Assembly: GCF_018139145.2 (NCBI RefSeq) | Contig: NC_059471.1 | Coordinates: 85,458,520-85,522,519, forward strand | Direction of reading: 5' to 3' | Source of the DNA: Gymnogyps californianus | Taxonomy: Eukaryota > Chordata > Aves > Accipitriformes > Cathartidae | DNA length: 64,000 nucleotides | Part shown: positions 12,621-24,705 of the stretch, one piece after another | Position numbering within the stretch: position 1 is the first letter of the stretch | Layout of the letters: the number at the start of each line of letters is the position of its first letter | Program-made: the position numbers and the translations under genes | Notes under the pieces: generated by a model | Databases searched by the model: none | Seen by the model: the letters and a program-made list of their open reading frames with translations, nothing else | What the model was told of the DNA's origin: nothing

Positions 12621-13531
12621 TTATCCTTCTAAATAAATGCATGCGCAGCACCATTAATTTGCTGCTTTTTTTTTTCCAGGGGGAGGGGAATGTTAATCTT
12701 TTTGGGAAATAGGCTGCAAATTTCACCGCGATCATGAATGGAAACCATCTCTGCCCTTTTTTGGGGCCCTTTGGTTAATATAACGGGTTGGGCTGTCAAA
12801 ATAAATTTGAAGTTGCTTTGACTTTTTGTTATTCTTCGGGTCTTTAATGAATCAGGTGCCTGGTTCATATTACTGTCTCTATCTAGCTCTGTGGCAGGGT
12901 GAGCGCTGGGGTCTGGCTTGGTTTTGCTTTGCCGTTGCCTGGCCACGCTCCTTTCTCACCCTGCACACAGCAGTTTCGGAGGTGCTGTACGCACCGTGCA
13001 GCGCTCGCCTGCTTGCCTTTAGTAAATCCCACCGGGATGAAAAAGGGATGAGTATTGTAGGGGAATCAAGTACCCTTCACCCACGGCGGAACATTTCTTA
13101 GCTGCAATATTTTTAGAAATGTTTGTTTTGGGGGCTTTTGTTGAGTTAAAACAGCGCACTGTCGCTCGGCTCTGCCACGCACTGTCATTACATGAAGCTT
13201 TGTTTAAAAATGTGAAACGGACGGCCCGAGTCCTTGTTTCAGGCTGTGTACTGGGGGGGTTATTTTTGGCTGCAGGCAGTCCTTGAAGCCTTTTAAATTA
13301 TGTGTGTGTACAGCTAAATATAAGTTCCTCAAAACTCTTCGTACAACACTCAGGGATGTATGTATATCCAGCATCTCTGTATATACAGTACACTGTATTA
13401 TGGAGCCATTAGCCTGAAGCGTGGAAACGTTTAACGGCTTTTCTTTGGCAATGGGGTCTTTAAAGGCAATTACAAATATTATTTTAAGGAGGAGATTTAT
13501 GCGGTGCCTAAAATATGTTTCTGGCTTGCAG

Positions 13532-13636
13532 GCCAAATTATGTCGGTGCCGATGCTCGTGGCAGCGCGGAGCCGCCGCGGGTCCCGCTGACGGCGATGTA
13601 GAGGCAGCGCCGGCAGAGCCCGAGAAGCCCTGCGAC
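13532..13636 (+). other. RAI2: RAI2 5' untranslated part of the coding exon
   Basis: A good 3' splice site precedes this stretch: a T-rich tract, then CTGGCTTGCAG ending at 13,531, followed by G. Vertebrate RAI2 has its whole coding sequence in one exon whose splice acceptor lies shortly before the start codon, so I infer that 13,532-13,636 is 5' UTR. The reading frame is open through this region without a stop back to an ATG at 13,421, so an N-terminally extended form cannot be excluded from sequence alone. The extension resembles nothing known to me. Confidence 0.55.
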
Positions 13637-15301
13637 ATGGAGGAGCTGTACAAGGACGCCCCAAACCTGCCCATGGACGTCACCAGCTCGCCCTCGGCGA
13701 TGGCCAACAACAAGCTGGAGAATGGGGTGGCCCAGCTGATCACAGCAGAGGCCTGGAACATCAACTCGGCCGACCTGATGAAGAAGGCCCTGTCCCCGCT
13801 GGTGACAGTCCCCGCGCCCTCCATCCTGACGCCGCCGGCCGAGTCGCAGAGCGGGGTGGCCCTGAAGGTGGCGGCCACCGTGCTGCAGCCCATCTGCCTG
13901 GGGGACAGCCCCGTCGTCCTGCCCATCCATCTGCAGGTCGCCGGCAGCGCCGCCCCGCAGATGCCGGCCACCAACGCCGCCACCCCCTACGTCATGACCA
14001 CCCAGGGCCCCGTCCCGCTGCCCGTTCTCCTGGAGCAGCACGTCTTCCAGCACCTGAACTCGCCCCTGGTGCTGCCCCCGGGGGCTGCCTGCCCCGCCAG
14101 CCCCCTGCACGCCGGCCTCTTCCCCGGCGCCGCCGCCCCCGTCGGGCAGCCCCAGCTCCTGGACCCAAAGCCCTCCGGCCAAGCGCAGGAGCCCGTCCTG
14201 CCCCCCGTCTTTCAGACACCAGGGTTCGCCGCCGTCCTTCAGGACCTGTTTCCCTCCCAGGGCGCCCTGGGCTCTGCCCCCTGCCAGCCGCCCCCCGACT
14301 ATGCCGCCCTCCCGCCCCAGGCCTTCAGCTCGCCCCTCTCCCCGCTGGTGCCCCCCGCCACGCTGCTGGTGCCCTACCCTGTCATCGTGCCCCTGCCTGT
14401 CCCTGTCCCCATCCCCATCCCCGTCCCCATCCCCGTGCCCCACGGTGCCGAGGCCAAGGCGGCCCCCGACCCGCCCAAGCCGCCACTCTTCACACCCCAC
14501 TCCTGCAAGGGCACCCAGACCCCCCTGGAGAAGGAGGAGACGAAGCCCTTTGACCTCCTCCACCCACGGGAGTTTCCCCAGCTGAGCCGCCACACCGTCA
14601 TCAAGATGGGCGGCGAGAACGAGGCGCTGGACCTCTCCATGAAAGGGCCGCCCGTGCCCCGGGCCAGCGAGGCCGCCCCGCCGCTGCTGCCTGAGGACGG
14701 GGCCCTGGACCTGTCCCTCGCCTCCTGCCGCAAGCCAGGGGGGCCCCACGGGGAGGCGGCCGGCACTGGCCCCACCGCCGCTGCCGAGGCCGGTGCCCAC
14801 CCCGCGCCGGACAAGCTCCCCGGCCCGGCCACCCCCTTCACCCCTTGCAAGCCCCAGGAGGCATCGGGCAAGGCGGAGGGCAGGGGGGCGGGCGGCGGGC
14901 CGGCTGAGCTGCTGCGGCAGCCGCAGAAGTGGCTGGTGGAGCAGGCGGGCAGGGCGGGCTGCGAGCCCAAGGCCGGCAACAACATCGAGATCGTCAGCAC
15001 CTCGCAGACAGCCAAAGTCATCGTCTCCGTCAAGGACGCCGTGCCCACCATCTTCTGCGGCAAGATCAAGGGCCTGTCGGGGGTCTCCACCAAAAACTTT
15101 TCCTTCAAAAGGGACCTGCCCCAGGACTCGGTGCTGCAGTGCTACGACGTGAAGAGCCCGCCCGAGCCCCGGGACAGCGCCGAGGCCCTCAGGAAACCCG
15201 TCAAAAACAGGAGCGTAAAGCTAAAGAAAATGAACTCGCCGGAGATACATATTCTTCCAATCAAGAAGCAACGGCTCGCTGCCTTTTTTCCAAGAAAGTA
15301 A
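13637..15301 (+). CDS. RAI2: Retinoic acid-induced protein 2 (RAI2), complete single coding exon
   Basis: RAI2 is a nuclear transcriptional co-regulator that binds the CtBP corepressors; in human it is retinoic-acid inducible and acts as a metastasis/tumour suppressor. The frame gives 554 residues, close to the roughly 530 of mammalian RAI2. The chosen ATG has a strong Kozak context (G at -3, G at +4) and yields MEELYKDAPNLPMDV followed by NNKLENGVAQLITAEAWNIN, which aligns with the known RAI2 N terminus. Recognisable blocks are ALKVAATVLQP, YVMTTQGPVPLPVLLEQHVF, HLNSPLVLP, a Pro/Val/Ile repeat at about residues 248-271, KGTQTPLEK and LSRHTVIKMG. Two CtBP-type ALDLS motifs follow at residues 330-334 and 356-360. 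The C-terminal block includes AVPTIFCGKIKGLSGVSTKN (about residues 467-486), and the protein ends in KKQRLAAFFPRK, a basic, probable nuclear-localising tail. The exon is far more GC-rich than its surroundings. The assignment is firm. Confidence 0.97.
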   Translation: MEELYKDAPNLPMDVTSSPSAMANNKLENGVAQLITAEAWNINSADLMKKALSPLVTVPAPSILTPPAESQSGVALKVAATVLQPICLGDSPVVLPIHLQVAGSAAPQMPATNAATPYVMTTQGPVPLPVLLEQHVFQHLNSPLVLPPGAACPASPLHAGLFPGAAAPVGQPQLLDPKPSGQAQEPVLPPVFQTPGFAAVLQDLFPSQGALGSAPCQPPPDYAALPPQAFSSPLSPLVPPATLLVPYPVIVPLPVPVPIPIPVPIPVPHGAEAKAAPDPPKPPLFTPHSCKGTQTPLEKEETKPFDLLHPREFPQLSRHTVIKMGGENEALDLSMKGPPVPRASEAAPPLLPEDGALDLSLASCRKPGGPHGEAAGTGPTAAAEAGAHPAPDKLPGPATPFTPCKPQEASGKAEGRGAGGGPAELLRQPQKWLVEQAGRAGCEPKAGNNIEIVSTSQTAKVIVSVKDAVPTIFCGKIKGLSGVSTKNFSFKRDLPQDSVLQCYDVKSPPEPRDSAEALRKPVKNRSVKLKKMNSPEIHILPIKKQRLAAFFPRK

Positions 15302-15526
15302 ATTATGGGTTTTTAGAATTTTAAGATTATTATGAGAAGAAGAAAAAAAAATAATAAAAAAGATGCACTTGGTTTTAAACTCATTTAAAACTTTAAACTA
15401 TCTTTGTAAGTTATTTTTGGGGGAAGGGGGAGAGGATTGGATGTAGAGTCCCTATAAGCTGGGTTGTTTGTTTTTTTTTCCTTTTGGTTTTTTTGTTATT
15501 GAATTTTGACTTTTCATGGGAAACTG

Positions 15527-15532
15527 AATAAA
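15527..15532 (+). terminator. RAI2: Candidate RAI2 polyadenylation signal (proximal)
   Basis: A canonical AATAAA lies 226 bases after the RAI2 stop codon, followed by a T-rich stretch suitable for cleavage. A weaker-context AATAAA is at 15,353-15,358, and further canonical hexamers are at 15,675-15,680 and 16,521-16,526, so alternative 3' ends are possible. Which is used cannot be told from sequence. Confidence 0.45.
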
Positions 15533-15674
15533 AAGCAACCTATTTTTCAAGCAGATTGCACATTTTGCAGCTTTAATGGAGTAATGGATGAGTCAGAGGG
15601 GTAAGAGCTATTTTCACTGCCATAAAGTGCTTTGATGATGTAATTCTTCATAACGGTCGGAATGGAAATTTCAA

Positions 15675-15680
15675 AATAAA
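15675..15680 (+). terminator. RAI2: Candidate RAI2 polyadenylation signal (second)
   Basis: AATAAA followed within 15-40 bases by a T/G-rich element (TGTTTGTACGTGC, then ATTTTTTGTCATTT), which is a good signal plus downstream-element arrangement. It would give a 3' UTR of roughly 400 bases. Confidence 0.45.
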
Positions 15681-18600
15681 TGTTTGTACGTGCTAATTGT
15701 TTGCGGCATTTTTTGTCATTTCTGACTCGCTTTCAGTGTACAGAGAAGGTTTGGCAAAAAGTCTGTAAACTGTAAAGCGCTGCAACTGACTTGTGATGAG
15801 CCTAAAATGTTAAGAAAAAAATAGCAGGCTAAGAAAAATTATATCGTCCCGCAGCACTGTCGGAGAGCACGTCGCAACAGCTGCTAACGATGCGCCCAAA
15901 CAAGCTTCTGGAGAAGCGAGAGCGAGAGCGAGCGAGCGGTACAGCCCAGTGCGCACCTAACACCAGCTTCATTGCAAGAGACCCACAGGAAACGGTCTTA
16001 AAATATTAAGTAATGTTATCAGTCATTTAAAAGAGAAGAGCCTAAAAGTGAGGGGAATTCGGTTGCCAGGGGTTGGGAGGGGAAGGAAAAGTCGCATAAT
16101 TTTTCCCAGCCTGACTACAGATACATGGAAAAGTTGTTTATTGTTAGTTTTCTGAGTTTCTTTGATGGCTGAAATCAATGCACATGAAAGAGCAGAACTG
16201 TGTAACTTTATCACTCGGCAGTGTACAAGCCATCCACGTCAATGGAGAAATGTGAATGTACAACTAAAATAAAAGTTCTGGTAGGTTACGGTTTTGCACT
16301 TGTGTATGGAAATGAGCTAGAGATGCATTATTGTGTGTTGGCTTTTAAGTTCACACATCTCGCTTGTAAAAACCCATCCCAAGGGAAGGACGAACATGAG
16401 AGCAGGAGAACGATTTTTGGTGGGCGCTGCCTTTTTTGTGGCTATACCTGTTACATAGAAAAACTCTTTTTTGTTACTGTTTCGACTGACATGTTACCAG
16501 CACCGCACCAGTACTGTCTAAATAAAAAAGCCATTGTAAACCCATCAGCTGGATGCCGTCGCACAGTAACTGTGCCTTCCTTTACCTAGCTGCAGCCAAG
16601 CTACTTCCAAGACTCCTCTTGGACAGTTTTGGGAAGGTTTTTGCAGTTGTTCGCGCAATGAGAAGTTGCCCAAAGAAGCGAAGTCTAATCCCATCCTTAG
16701 GCACTGGCATCATGCCGAAATCTGTTGAAACTTTTGATGCCAACAGCCACCAATTCACTATTCAGAAAACGTATCTGCATTAGGAGGTTAGGAAAGAGAA
16801 ATGCCATTTCTCTTTTCTTGGGCTGAAGGATCCCTGCCCTCTTGCTTAATATGACAATAGGGGACTTTCACAGAAGTGTAGCATCAAATTCTGTCAAACT
16901 TGCTTTTTAAGTATTTTTAAAGCCTTTATTTTTCCCAAAGCTGGCAGAACTGACAGTGTTCAGAAGAGTGTAAAGTGTTGATAGATTCATTAATGTTTAG
17001 TCATCTGACTGTATTTTTTTTTTAATATTTTTTTTTCTTAATTGAAAATACTCTGCTACTTTGTTTTGCTCCTTCCAAGAAACTGTGCTGATGAAATGTG
17101 TCATCTTCTGGTTATTGCAGTGCAGAGGCTCAGGATTTCGACATCCCTTGGGACAGCTATCCCAGTTGTCACGGCCCCACTCTGTTTCAGCTGGGCCCAT
17201 TCCAGTGTGTCAAAAACCTTCTGAAAATGTAGTTTTCCCCAGGGCTACACCAGATTACTTAAAAAGAACGAGGTCACAGCATTAGCTGCTGTCATTTTTA
17301 TTTCACAGTTGACAGAAGCAAGTTCAAAAGAAGTTCCTGAGATTTTTTTTTTAAAAAGCATGTGCTGCTCACACTGGTGGTTACATCTGCTGCACTGACT
17401 GCCCTGATCCCCACCATCCTTGTGCGAGCATCATCCCCTGCAGCATCCTCAGCAGGCGGAGGGAGGCGTCCAGCCGATGCGCACCCCTCCTGCCGGCCAC
17501 GGGGCACCTGCGACAGGCAGAGCAGCGCCCGTCGGTGACACTGGCTGCAGCTGCTGAGGTTTTCCCTCCTCTCCTTCGCAGGCCTTTACTGGGAGCTGTT
17601 GGTGCTCCCAGGTTAACTTCGATGCCCAGGCTACCTCCCAGCCGCTCTGCACACAGTGGTCTGGTTTAACTGAATTTAGACCACAAGCCCCAGAAACCCT
17701 GACAACAAATAAGGCTAAATCAGCTTTATGCCATTATAAACCCATAGAAGCACTTTCAAAACACCCGATGCCTACGGACGACTAATTCAGTTTAAAGCCA
17801 ACTGGTACTGGTTGCAAAGGCAGACCAGACCAGCACCCACGCGGATGCATCTTCCCCCAGGCCGTTACGAGAGTAACTGCAACCTCTGCTCTCTGAAACG
17901 GGGCTGAGGAAAACCAGAGCAGGCTCCAGCTGTGCTAGCATCCCCCTTTCCCCCACCCCGGACCGGCCCCCCTGGCTTTATGGGGCCGTCTCCAGAAGGA
18001 CCAGGCTCCCCAGCACTGCTGGTCACCATGGATGTCCCCCACAAGGCAACACAGGCTGGAGCCACCCCACGAGAAATGGAAGGACAGAGCAGACTGGGCT
18101 CACCCACCCCACCGCCGCCTTTTCCATTGCTTAAACTGCATTGGCAGAGGGGATATTCTGAACAGCAGCTTTCCGGGAAGGCTTAGGGCAGCTCCCGCTC
18201 CCTCCCCTGCTACCCTTTCATGCAACCCTAGCCTTCAAGGCCGTGCCACGGGAAGAGGAGCCATGCACTGGCACCTCTCCTGATGCTTAACTCTGTTGGG
18301 CAAACGACACTAAGTAGGGACCATTTGCCTCCCACCATCTCTCGTGTGTGAAGCATGAGACCTACGTCTCATCGGCACGGGGGAGAAGCGGCCACAGAAC
18401 AAGGTACTTAATTACACCAAGATTGAGCACTTCCACCTCCTCCTCGCCTCTAGCAGCAATTACAGATTTTGTATATTGGGCCATTAATTTTCTACAGGGC
18501 TACATTTTAACTGCTTCTGAAACTTCTGTACGAGGAGAAGGACGTGGAGCTGCACTCATGATATATGGAGCTTCCATTTCTGGTGGCTGTTAATGGAGAC

Positions 18601-21600
18601 ATTAATACCTCTTGTGAAGTTGAAGGGAAAGTCATTAAGCCATAATGGTAGGAGGAAGATGTTTTACAATGATGGGTATATGCAAGGGGGGGGGGGGGGG
18701 GGAGAGAGAGAGAGAGGAGCAGTGCAGACGCTCAAGGGCACCCCTTGTTGGCTCCAAGCTTCCTTTCACTTGGACTTTGGGTGTGGGCTTTTATTAGGGG
18801 GTGGGTGAGAGGGTTGCGGGGGGTGGGTTACCTTTCCCTCTGCTCTCTTCCCCCTGTCAGGCAGGGGCTTCACAGGAAGCCAGACACCGAATCCAAGGAG
18901 GGGAGCAAGGCTGCACATCTCAGATGAAGGCCACGGTACATGGCAACCTCAGGGGTGGGAGAGCTCAGATGCACCAGCCTGGAGCTTTCCTCCATGGGGC
19001 AGCCGGTCCCCTTCCCCTACGCTGCCCAAGGCATGGCCCCAGGACCAGGGGTGCACGGCTAAGGCTTCAGCACATGGAGTTAGCTGTTAGCAACAGAAAT
19101 GAATCCAAAAGAAGAATGAGCAGCTTCTGAGCCAGAGAACTTACCTAGACCGGGCAGTTTTTAGGCTGAGAGAACAGACAGTCAAGAAGCAGACAATTAT
19201 GAGCGCAAGGAAAAGGTGGAGAACGGGGAGATGAAAGCAGGCAGTGGAAGCCGAGATAAGAGCCACCTCCAGGCCTGTGAGCATCGCACCTTTATTAAAG
19301 TTAGCAAGCAGCCAGCCAGAGAACAAAAGGGAGAAGCAAAGCTGTGGCCCTTGGCCATGAGCAGATGACAGACAGAGAAAAGGAAGGTGTCAGCTTCAAA
19401 GACAAGGCTCCAGGGCCACTCGGCTTAGTGAGAGTGGGAAGAAAGGTGAGCACTGAGCGCTGGGAGGGTAACGCTTTCTTGGGCTGAAGGCAGCTGAGAA
19501 GCGAGGGTGGGGGGAGACCGTACACCAAATCACACACATGCAGAGCATACACGGCAGTGTGGCCTTCCTGCTCCTGCCCTGGCACAGCAGGTGACGGGGA
19601 AGAGCAGCAGCAAACCCAGTCCGGCGGGAAGGGGAGGGGAAGGAGGACAGCAAAGGCATCCGTTTCTGCGTATCACAGGCCTGAGGTCACGTGTGTGACC
19701 TAGGCTCTCCCACCGCCCACGCTCCTATCCGCTATAAAACTGATACGCCAGTATGTCTCCCGATCAGTGCCAACTTTTCTTTTTTATCCACTTCTACCCA
19801 TTTTCTGCTCAGCCCCCCCAGAGCACCGGGATGATTACACCACCTTGCACATCCCTGCAGAGGTTTGACCCACAGGGGCTCAAGGAGCAGCTGAAGCGGC
19901 CACCGAGCACAGAAGGGAGCAATTCAGAGAAGTCCGTGCCCCTTCACTTGCACAGAGGCACCTCAGGACAGCCATCCGACGACAATAAGCAACTCGTTAA
20001 TAGTCCTCATGAAGAATCTTAGACAATGAAAACAGCATAAAACAACATTGCATAATATCCTGGTGCCAGATGTTTTAGTTTCTTTTTGTGCTCAAGTTTA
20101 TAAAAACATGCTGAAGGGCTCAGTCAAAGACCTTGTTTTCCTCTGGCTGGGATTGGTTCCTGCCTTCCCGAATGCAGCCAGCCTGCCGCTGCGACGTTAA
20201 TGAAGTTTATTTGTGCAATGTGCTTTTTTCACTCACCTTTCACTTTTTTTCCCAATGCTTCCCCCTCCTCTTATTTAAAGTTGCATTTCTCTTAGACTAT
20301 ACCACATATTCTTAATGTTGAGGTTTGCAATTCAGAGTACTCTGGGACAGTCCTACACACACAAGCAAATCCCCTAATTTTAGTGCGGAAAACATATTTT
20401 CCACAGTTGTTAAAATCCTGGTATCGCAGCCCTGCTAGGAAAATCCATTCTGTTGTTGAACCATCTGAAACATTTCTTCATGTTTGGGGAGAAAAATTAC
20501 TAATCGCTAAAATATTTAGCACTGCTTTGTGCCCATATATCCCAAGCTCTCCTAGAATAATAGCATAATATCCTGGTACTGAAATTATTAGGATACTTTC
20601 AAACTAAGAAGGGAAAATTAAAAGAGCAAATGGCAGGGTAAAATCTAATCAAATATCTGGAAAGGAGCACTATTTTCCAGCTAAAACATTAGTTTTCACT
20701 GTAAAGAAGTGCATGTTTCCAGTGAACCGCTGGTAACAAACACATCGCATCCCCGCATCAGCCTGTGCCCACCCCTCCCTTGCTGCTGGGATTACTAATG
20801 TTCCTTAGCCCACAGCTGTCAAAACGGTCACATTTTCTGCATTGTTTCAATATCATCCTTCCCACCACATCCTCATCAACGGAGTTCCCATCTTTCTTTG
20901 CTTAAGAACCGAAGATAGGCAACGTTTTGTCCTAGTCTGGCATCTTACACACCAAGGGGGTGTCACTGTGACACAAAACAAGGAGGTCCTTCTTTCTGGA
21001 GCTTACGTACTGCAAGAAAACCCCTAAAAGTCCCATCAGTAAGCATGGGAAAGCTATTAATTTTTGCGGCTTCTGATACACAAGTAATTTTTTTTTATTC
21101 TTGTGAACCTACATTCACAGTTATAAAGGTATCAAGTGGATTTTTCGTTCTTTAAACAAATGTTTCAAAATAAGTACCTTGAAAGCTTGGTCCACAGAGC
21201 ACCGTCCAGCATAAGAGAGCGCATGCCTGTGCTTCAGAGGTCCTCCACAGCTCAACCATAATGGCACAAAGCTGCCATACTTGATCTTAAAGCCTGATGA
21301 TGCATATGCCACACTCACCTAGCACCACCCGTATTCGTGTACAGGGGGATCAGAGCAGAGTTAAGAAAGACCAACAGAATATTTAAATGCTTGTTGTCTG
21401 CCTTTTGCCACTTGAAACAAGAGATAGGCAACAGCATGCTCACTGTGCAACAATGAAGATCTAAGAGAGCAGAAATATTCTCTATGGATAGACTTTTTGG
21501 GCTAGATATTCTGGACATCTGGGCTTTTGAGCGAGACCCCTTGTGTGGTAGACCATGGGATCTGGCCAGCATTTCTTGTGTACATGTGCACATTTCCTTC

Positions 21601-24600
21601 TGAATGCCAACTAGGTCTTTCAATGAAGGACTCATGTAAGGGGATTGTTCCATCTTACTTGGCAACAAACAGCACTTTAGGTGGGGAATTAGCTCACATG
21701 CTGAAGTTAAGTGAGATGGGTATCGAGGCTCCCATGATAGACACTGGAAATCTAGTCCATAAAACCAATAGAGTCAAGAGAGCTATTCATCTCTTTGTAA
21801 AGCAGATGTTGATATCTGGTCAGATCACTCATACCCTCAACTCGGTCAGCTAGACCTCCGTGGACTACAATGAGGAAGAGTCTAGACAACTATGATATAA
21901 AGACATGAAGTTATATGAAATTAAACCCAATCCTGTATCCCTAGGTTTTAGCTCCTCAACTGGTCTGGCTTTAAAAGAAATCACATCAAAAGGGAGTTGG
22001 TAGCAGCAGCAGCTCATTCAATTAGGAAGAAGGACAGAGAGAGGATGCCCCAAGAACTGGGTAGGGAATTACAAGGATTCAGCCCATGTTTTCAGATGAA
22101 ATCATGTCAAGAGAAAATACTTCACACCCCTGACATGGTTCAAAATGTTAATTTCTAACTTTCTTCTTTAAAATCCCAGCTCAACACAAACAGTCAAAGA
22201 CACTAGTCATGACTCAACAGTCAGTGCATCCACATTTGAAACAGTTTAAGTTAGTATGTCCACCTGGTTTTCTCCTTTCTGATTTTCCATTACTTCATTC
22301 TCCATATATTTTCCTTCCCATGTTTACTGCACGCAAACCCTATCACTCATCCCAGGCTTCCATTTCTGTTTTCTTTCAAAACATTTAAACTCTCCCCAAC
22401 CTGTTCATTTCCTGTAGCCAAACACCACCCAGGCAAAGACAGTTTACAATTAATACACTATGGTGAATGCAAAGATGTATGAAAGTAATATGCTCCCTTT
22501 GGCTGAGCTGGTCCCTTGAAAATAAACAAACAGCTGACAGCATTCAGTTAAAAAAACCACAACAAACCAACAAAGCACCCCAAAACTAAAACCAACCAAC
22601 CAAAAAAACCCCCAACCCCCCCACCATTGCCCATTGAGCCTAATAAGCAATATGTCCCAAATACATTACAATGACCTATCTAGTACCTCACCCCTACAGC
22701 ACAAGCACAAACCAAGGGCAGACTAAAACTGAGCATTTATTTATTAATTTCTCCCTCCCCACCATTTTGTTCATGCGAGCACAGGGACTTAAAAAAAGAG
22801 AGACAGACAGACAGAAAAGCACTTTGTAGACCACACCTTGAGTAACATCGCCCAGGTGAGAGGCAACTGTTCATAACAGAGTACCACCAACATTCCCAGG
22901 CAAGGACTGAAATCAGTAGCAATAGTTGGTACATAGATCAGAGATAAAGCAAGCAAACTGTAGAATCGTTTTCTTATTTTTCAAAACACGCAGGAGTAAA
23001 AAGCACATGCAAAGATCCTTCCGTCAAAAGGGTCTCCAACAAGAGGAAGACCTGTTTGGCAGCACTGGTGTGGAGAGATGGAAGTTGAGGGAAGGAGAGT
23101 TCAGACCTGTTTAAAAACCCCACTCTTAGGGATCTGGACAGCATTAGCACAATTGCTTGGGGAAAACAGAGTGCCTCCGTAACTACTGAAAAAAACTAAA
23201 TATAAGAAAGGGAGAAATCTAGTGAATTTATGGCCTCTTGCATTTGAACACCAGACTTCAAAGGTGTGCCACTTTCATTAAGATTTTTCCCAGTGCCTTG
23301 CCAATTGCCTCAGCTTCCACCTGGGAAGGCAGATGAGTCTTTGTCTTTCCAGTTCTTGGCCTCAGTGCTGAGACTGCCAACGCAGGGTAATGGCAATTAT
23401 TATGGTGGTTTTGTGGTGTATTCATTTCCTTCCAGCTGTCATAACTAGAAAGGAACCATTGGCAGAGAGGGTTTCTGCCAGCTTCGAGCTGTACATCTGT
23501 TCGCATTTGTCTGTTCACACAACATGGGATGCGATCTCCCTTTCCTCTTGTGCTGGCATCTGCTCGCTCGTACTGTTTGTCCTGGAAGGGCTTTGATTTC
23601 GGAAGCTGAAGTGTGAATCTCTGTGGATGAAAATGTCTTCATGTATTTTAAAAAGAAAAGAAGTAGAGGTGTGCAGCCTTCGCTATCAGCACTAAACAGT
23701 TCCCCTGCAGATAATGAAAGCTGAAATAAAACTAGCAGTGGTCCATAAAGCTACGAGAAGCAGCTCATGCAGGACTCCTCAGCTTGTACAGCAGGACTGG
23801 GAGATTCTGGAGCTGGTGGAAGCTAATTTCGATTCAAATGGGACAAATTACAGCTAATCAAAATGATCTGCTAGGACAGGGATGGATGATTCACGTGAGT
23901 GAGGGATTTAAAAGCCTATCGGACCACTGTAATGGCATATTTTAAGTACACGTAGGACTCCCATCATCTACACAGCCACAGGAATGAGAAGTTATTTAGG
24001 ACAAACCGTCAGAGGAGAAAGTAGCAAAATATTTTGCTACTTTAAAAAAAAAAATCTGAGGTTCTCACTGTAAAAAAAAAATTAAAAAAGATAAAATGTC
24101 TCATAGTTGCAGACTCAAAATACAGTGAGTTTACAGCAGACTTCAGATTTTAAGATAAAGTCTCAAAATGGCTCTGCGTGACCTTTGAGACAACAGGAAC
24201 ACTGACAGTTGGGGAACAAGATCCCAGGATTACAGGCTAGTTAGTAAGCTTTACAGAGCGAAGGATTATAATCAAGGCTTGAGAAAAAAGCAGCAATCAT
24301 TTCACCACTGAAATGGACACAAAATCAGCTTCTGCCTCCCTGCACCGCTCCTAGGCAGTTCCAAACGAGCACTTTTTACTCACTCCGATAGTTTTACATG
24401 TAATAAAAAAAGAGAGGAGGAATATATGACCTTTGAAATTGATCTCGAGGGGCTCTCTTCTTTTTTTTTTTTTCCCCTCTTTAAACCAGGCCAGCCTAAC
24501 AATACATGGTTTCAACTCAGCAGAAAGAAAAACAGAAAGATGAAGATGCTCATAACTTTTAGAACAGGTTCGCACATCTAATGCTGGAATTAAATGTTCA

Positions 24601-24705
24601 TTTTACTCTATTATGTAACTAGCTAACCAAAGAAAAAATACTGCTATCCACTTTTAAAATGTGTTTTGTCACATGATACTGCATTAAAATAGACTACACT
24701 CTACA
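15681..24705. other. Intergenic DNA between RAI2 and CR1 copy B
   Basis: The first kilobase may still be RAI2 3' UTR, because another AATAAA occurs at 16,521-16,526. Beyond that I see no exon-like sequence on either strand. Simple repeats are present: GAGC/GAGAGC units near 15,917-15,940, a G17 plus AG run at 18,686-18,716, and GACA units near 22,800-22,816. The longest plus frame beyond the UTR (122 codons, 16,221-16,589) shows no recognisable family. Confidence 0.5.
18686..18716. repeat. G17 homopolymer followed by (AG)n
   Basis: Seventeen G residues at 18,686-18,702 run directly into about seven AG units. It is a purine-only simple repeat. Confidence 0.9.

Noticed and set aside
13538..14800. 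A 420-codon open frame on the minus strand opposite RAI2
   Set aside because: The RAI2 exon is very GC-rich, which removes stop codons from antisense frames. The translation is Gly/Arg/Asp repeats without any recognisable domain, and the plus-strand RAI2 identity is certain.
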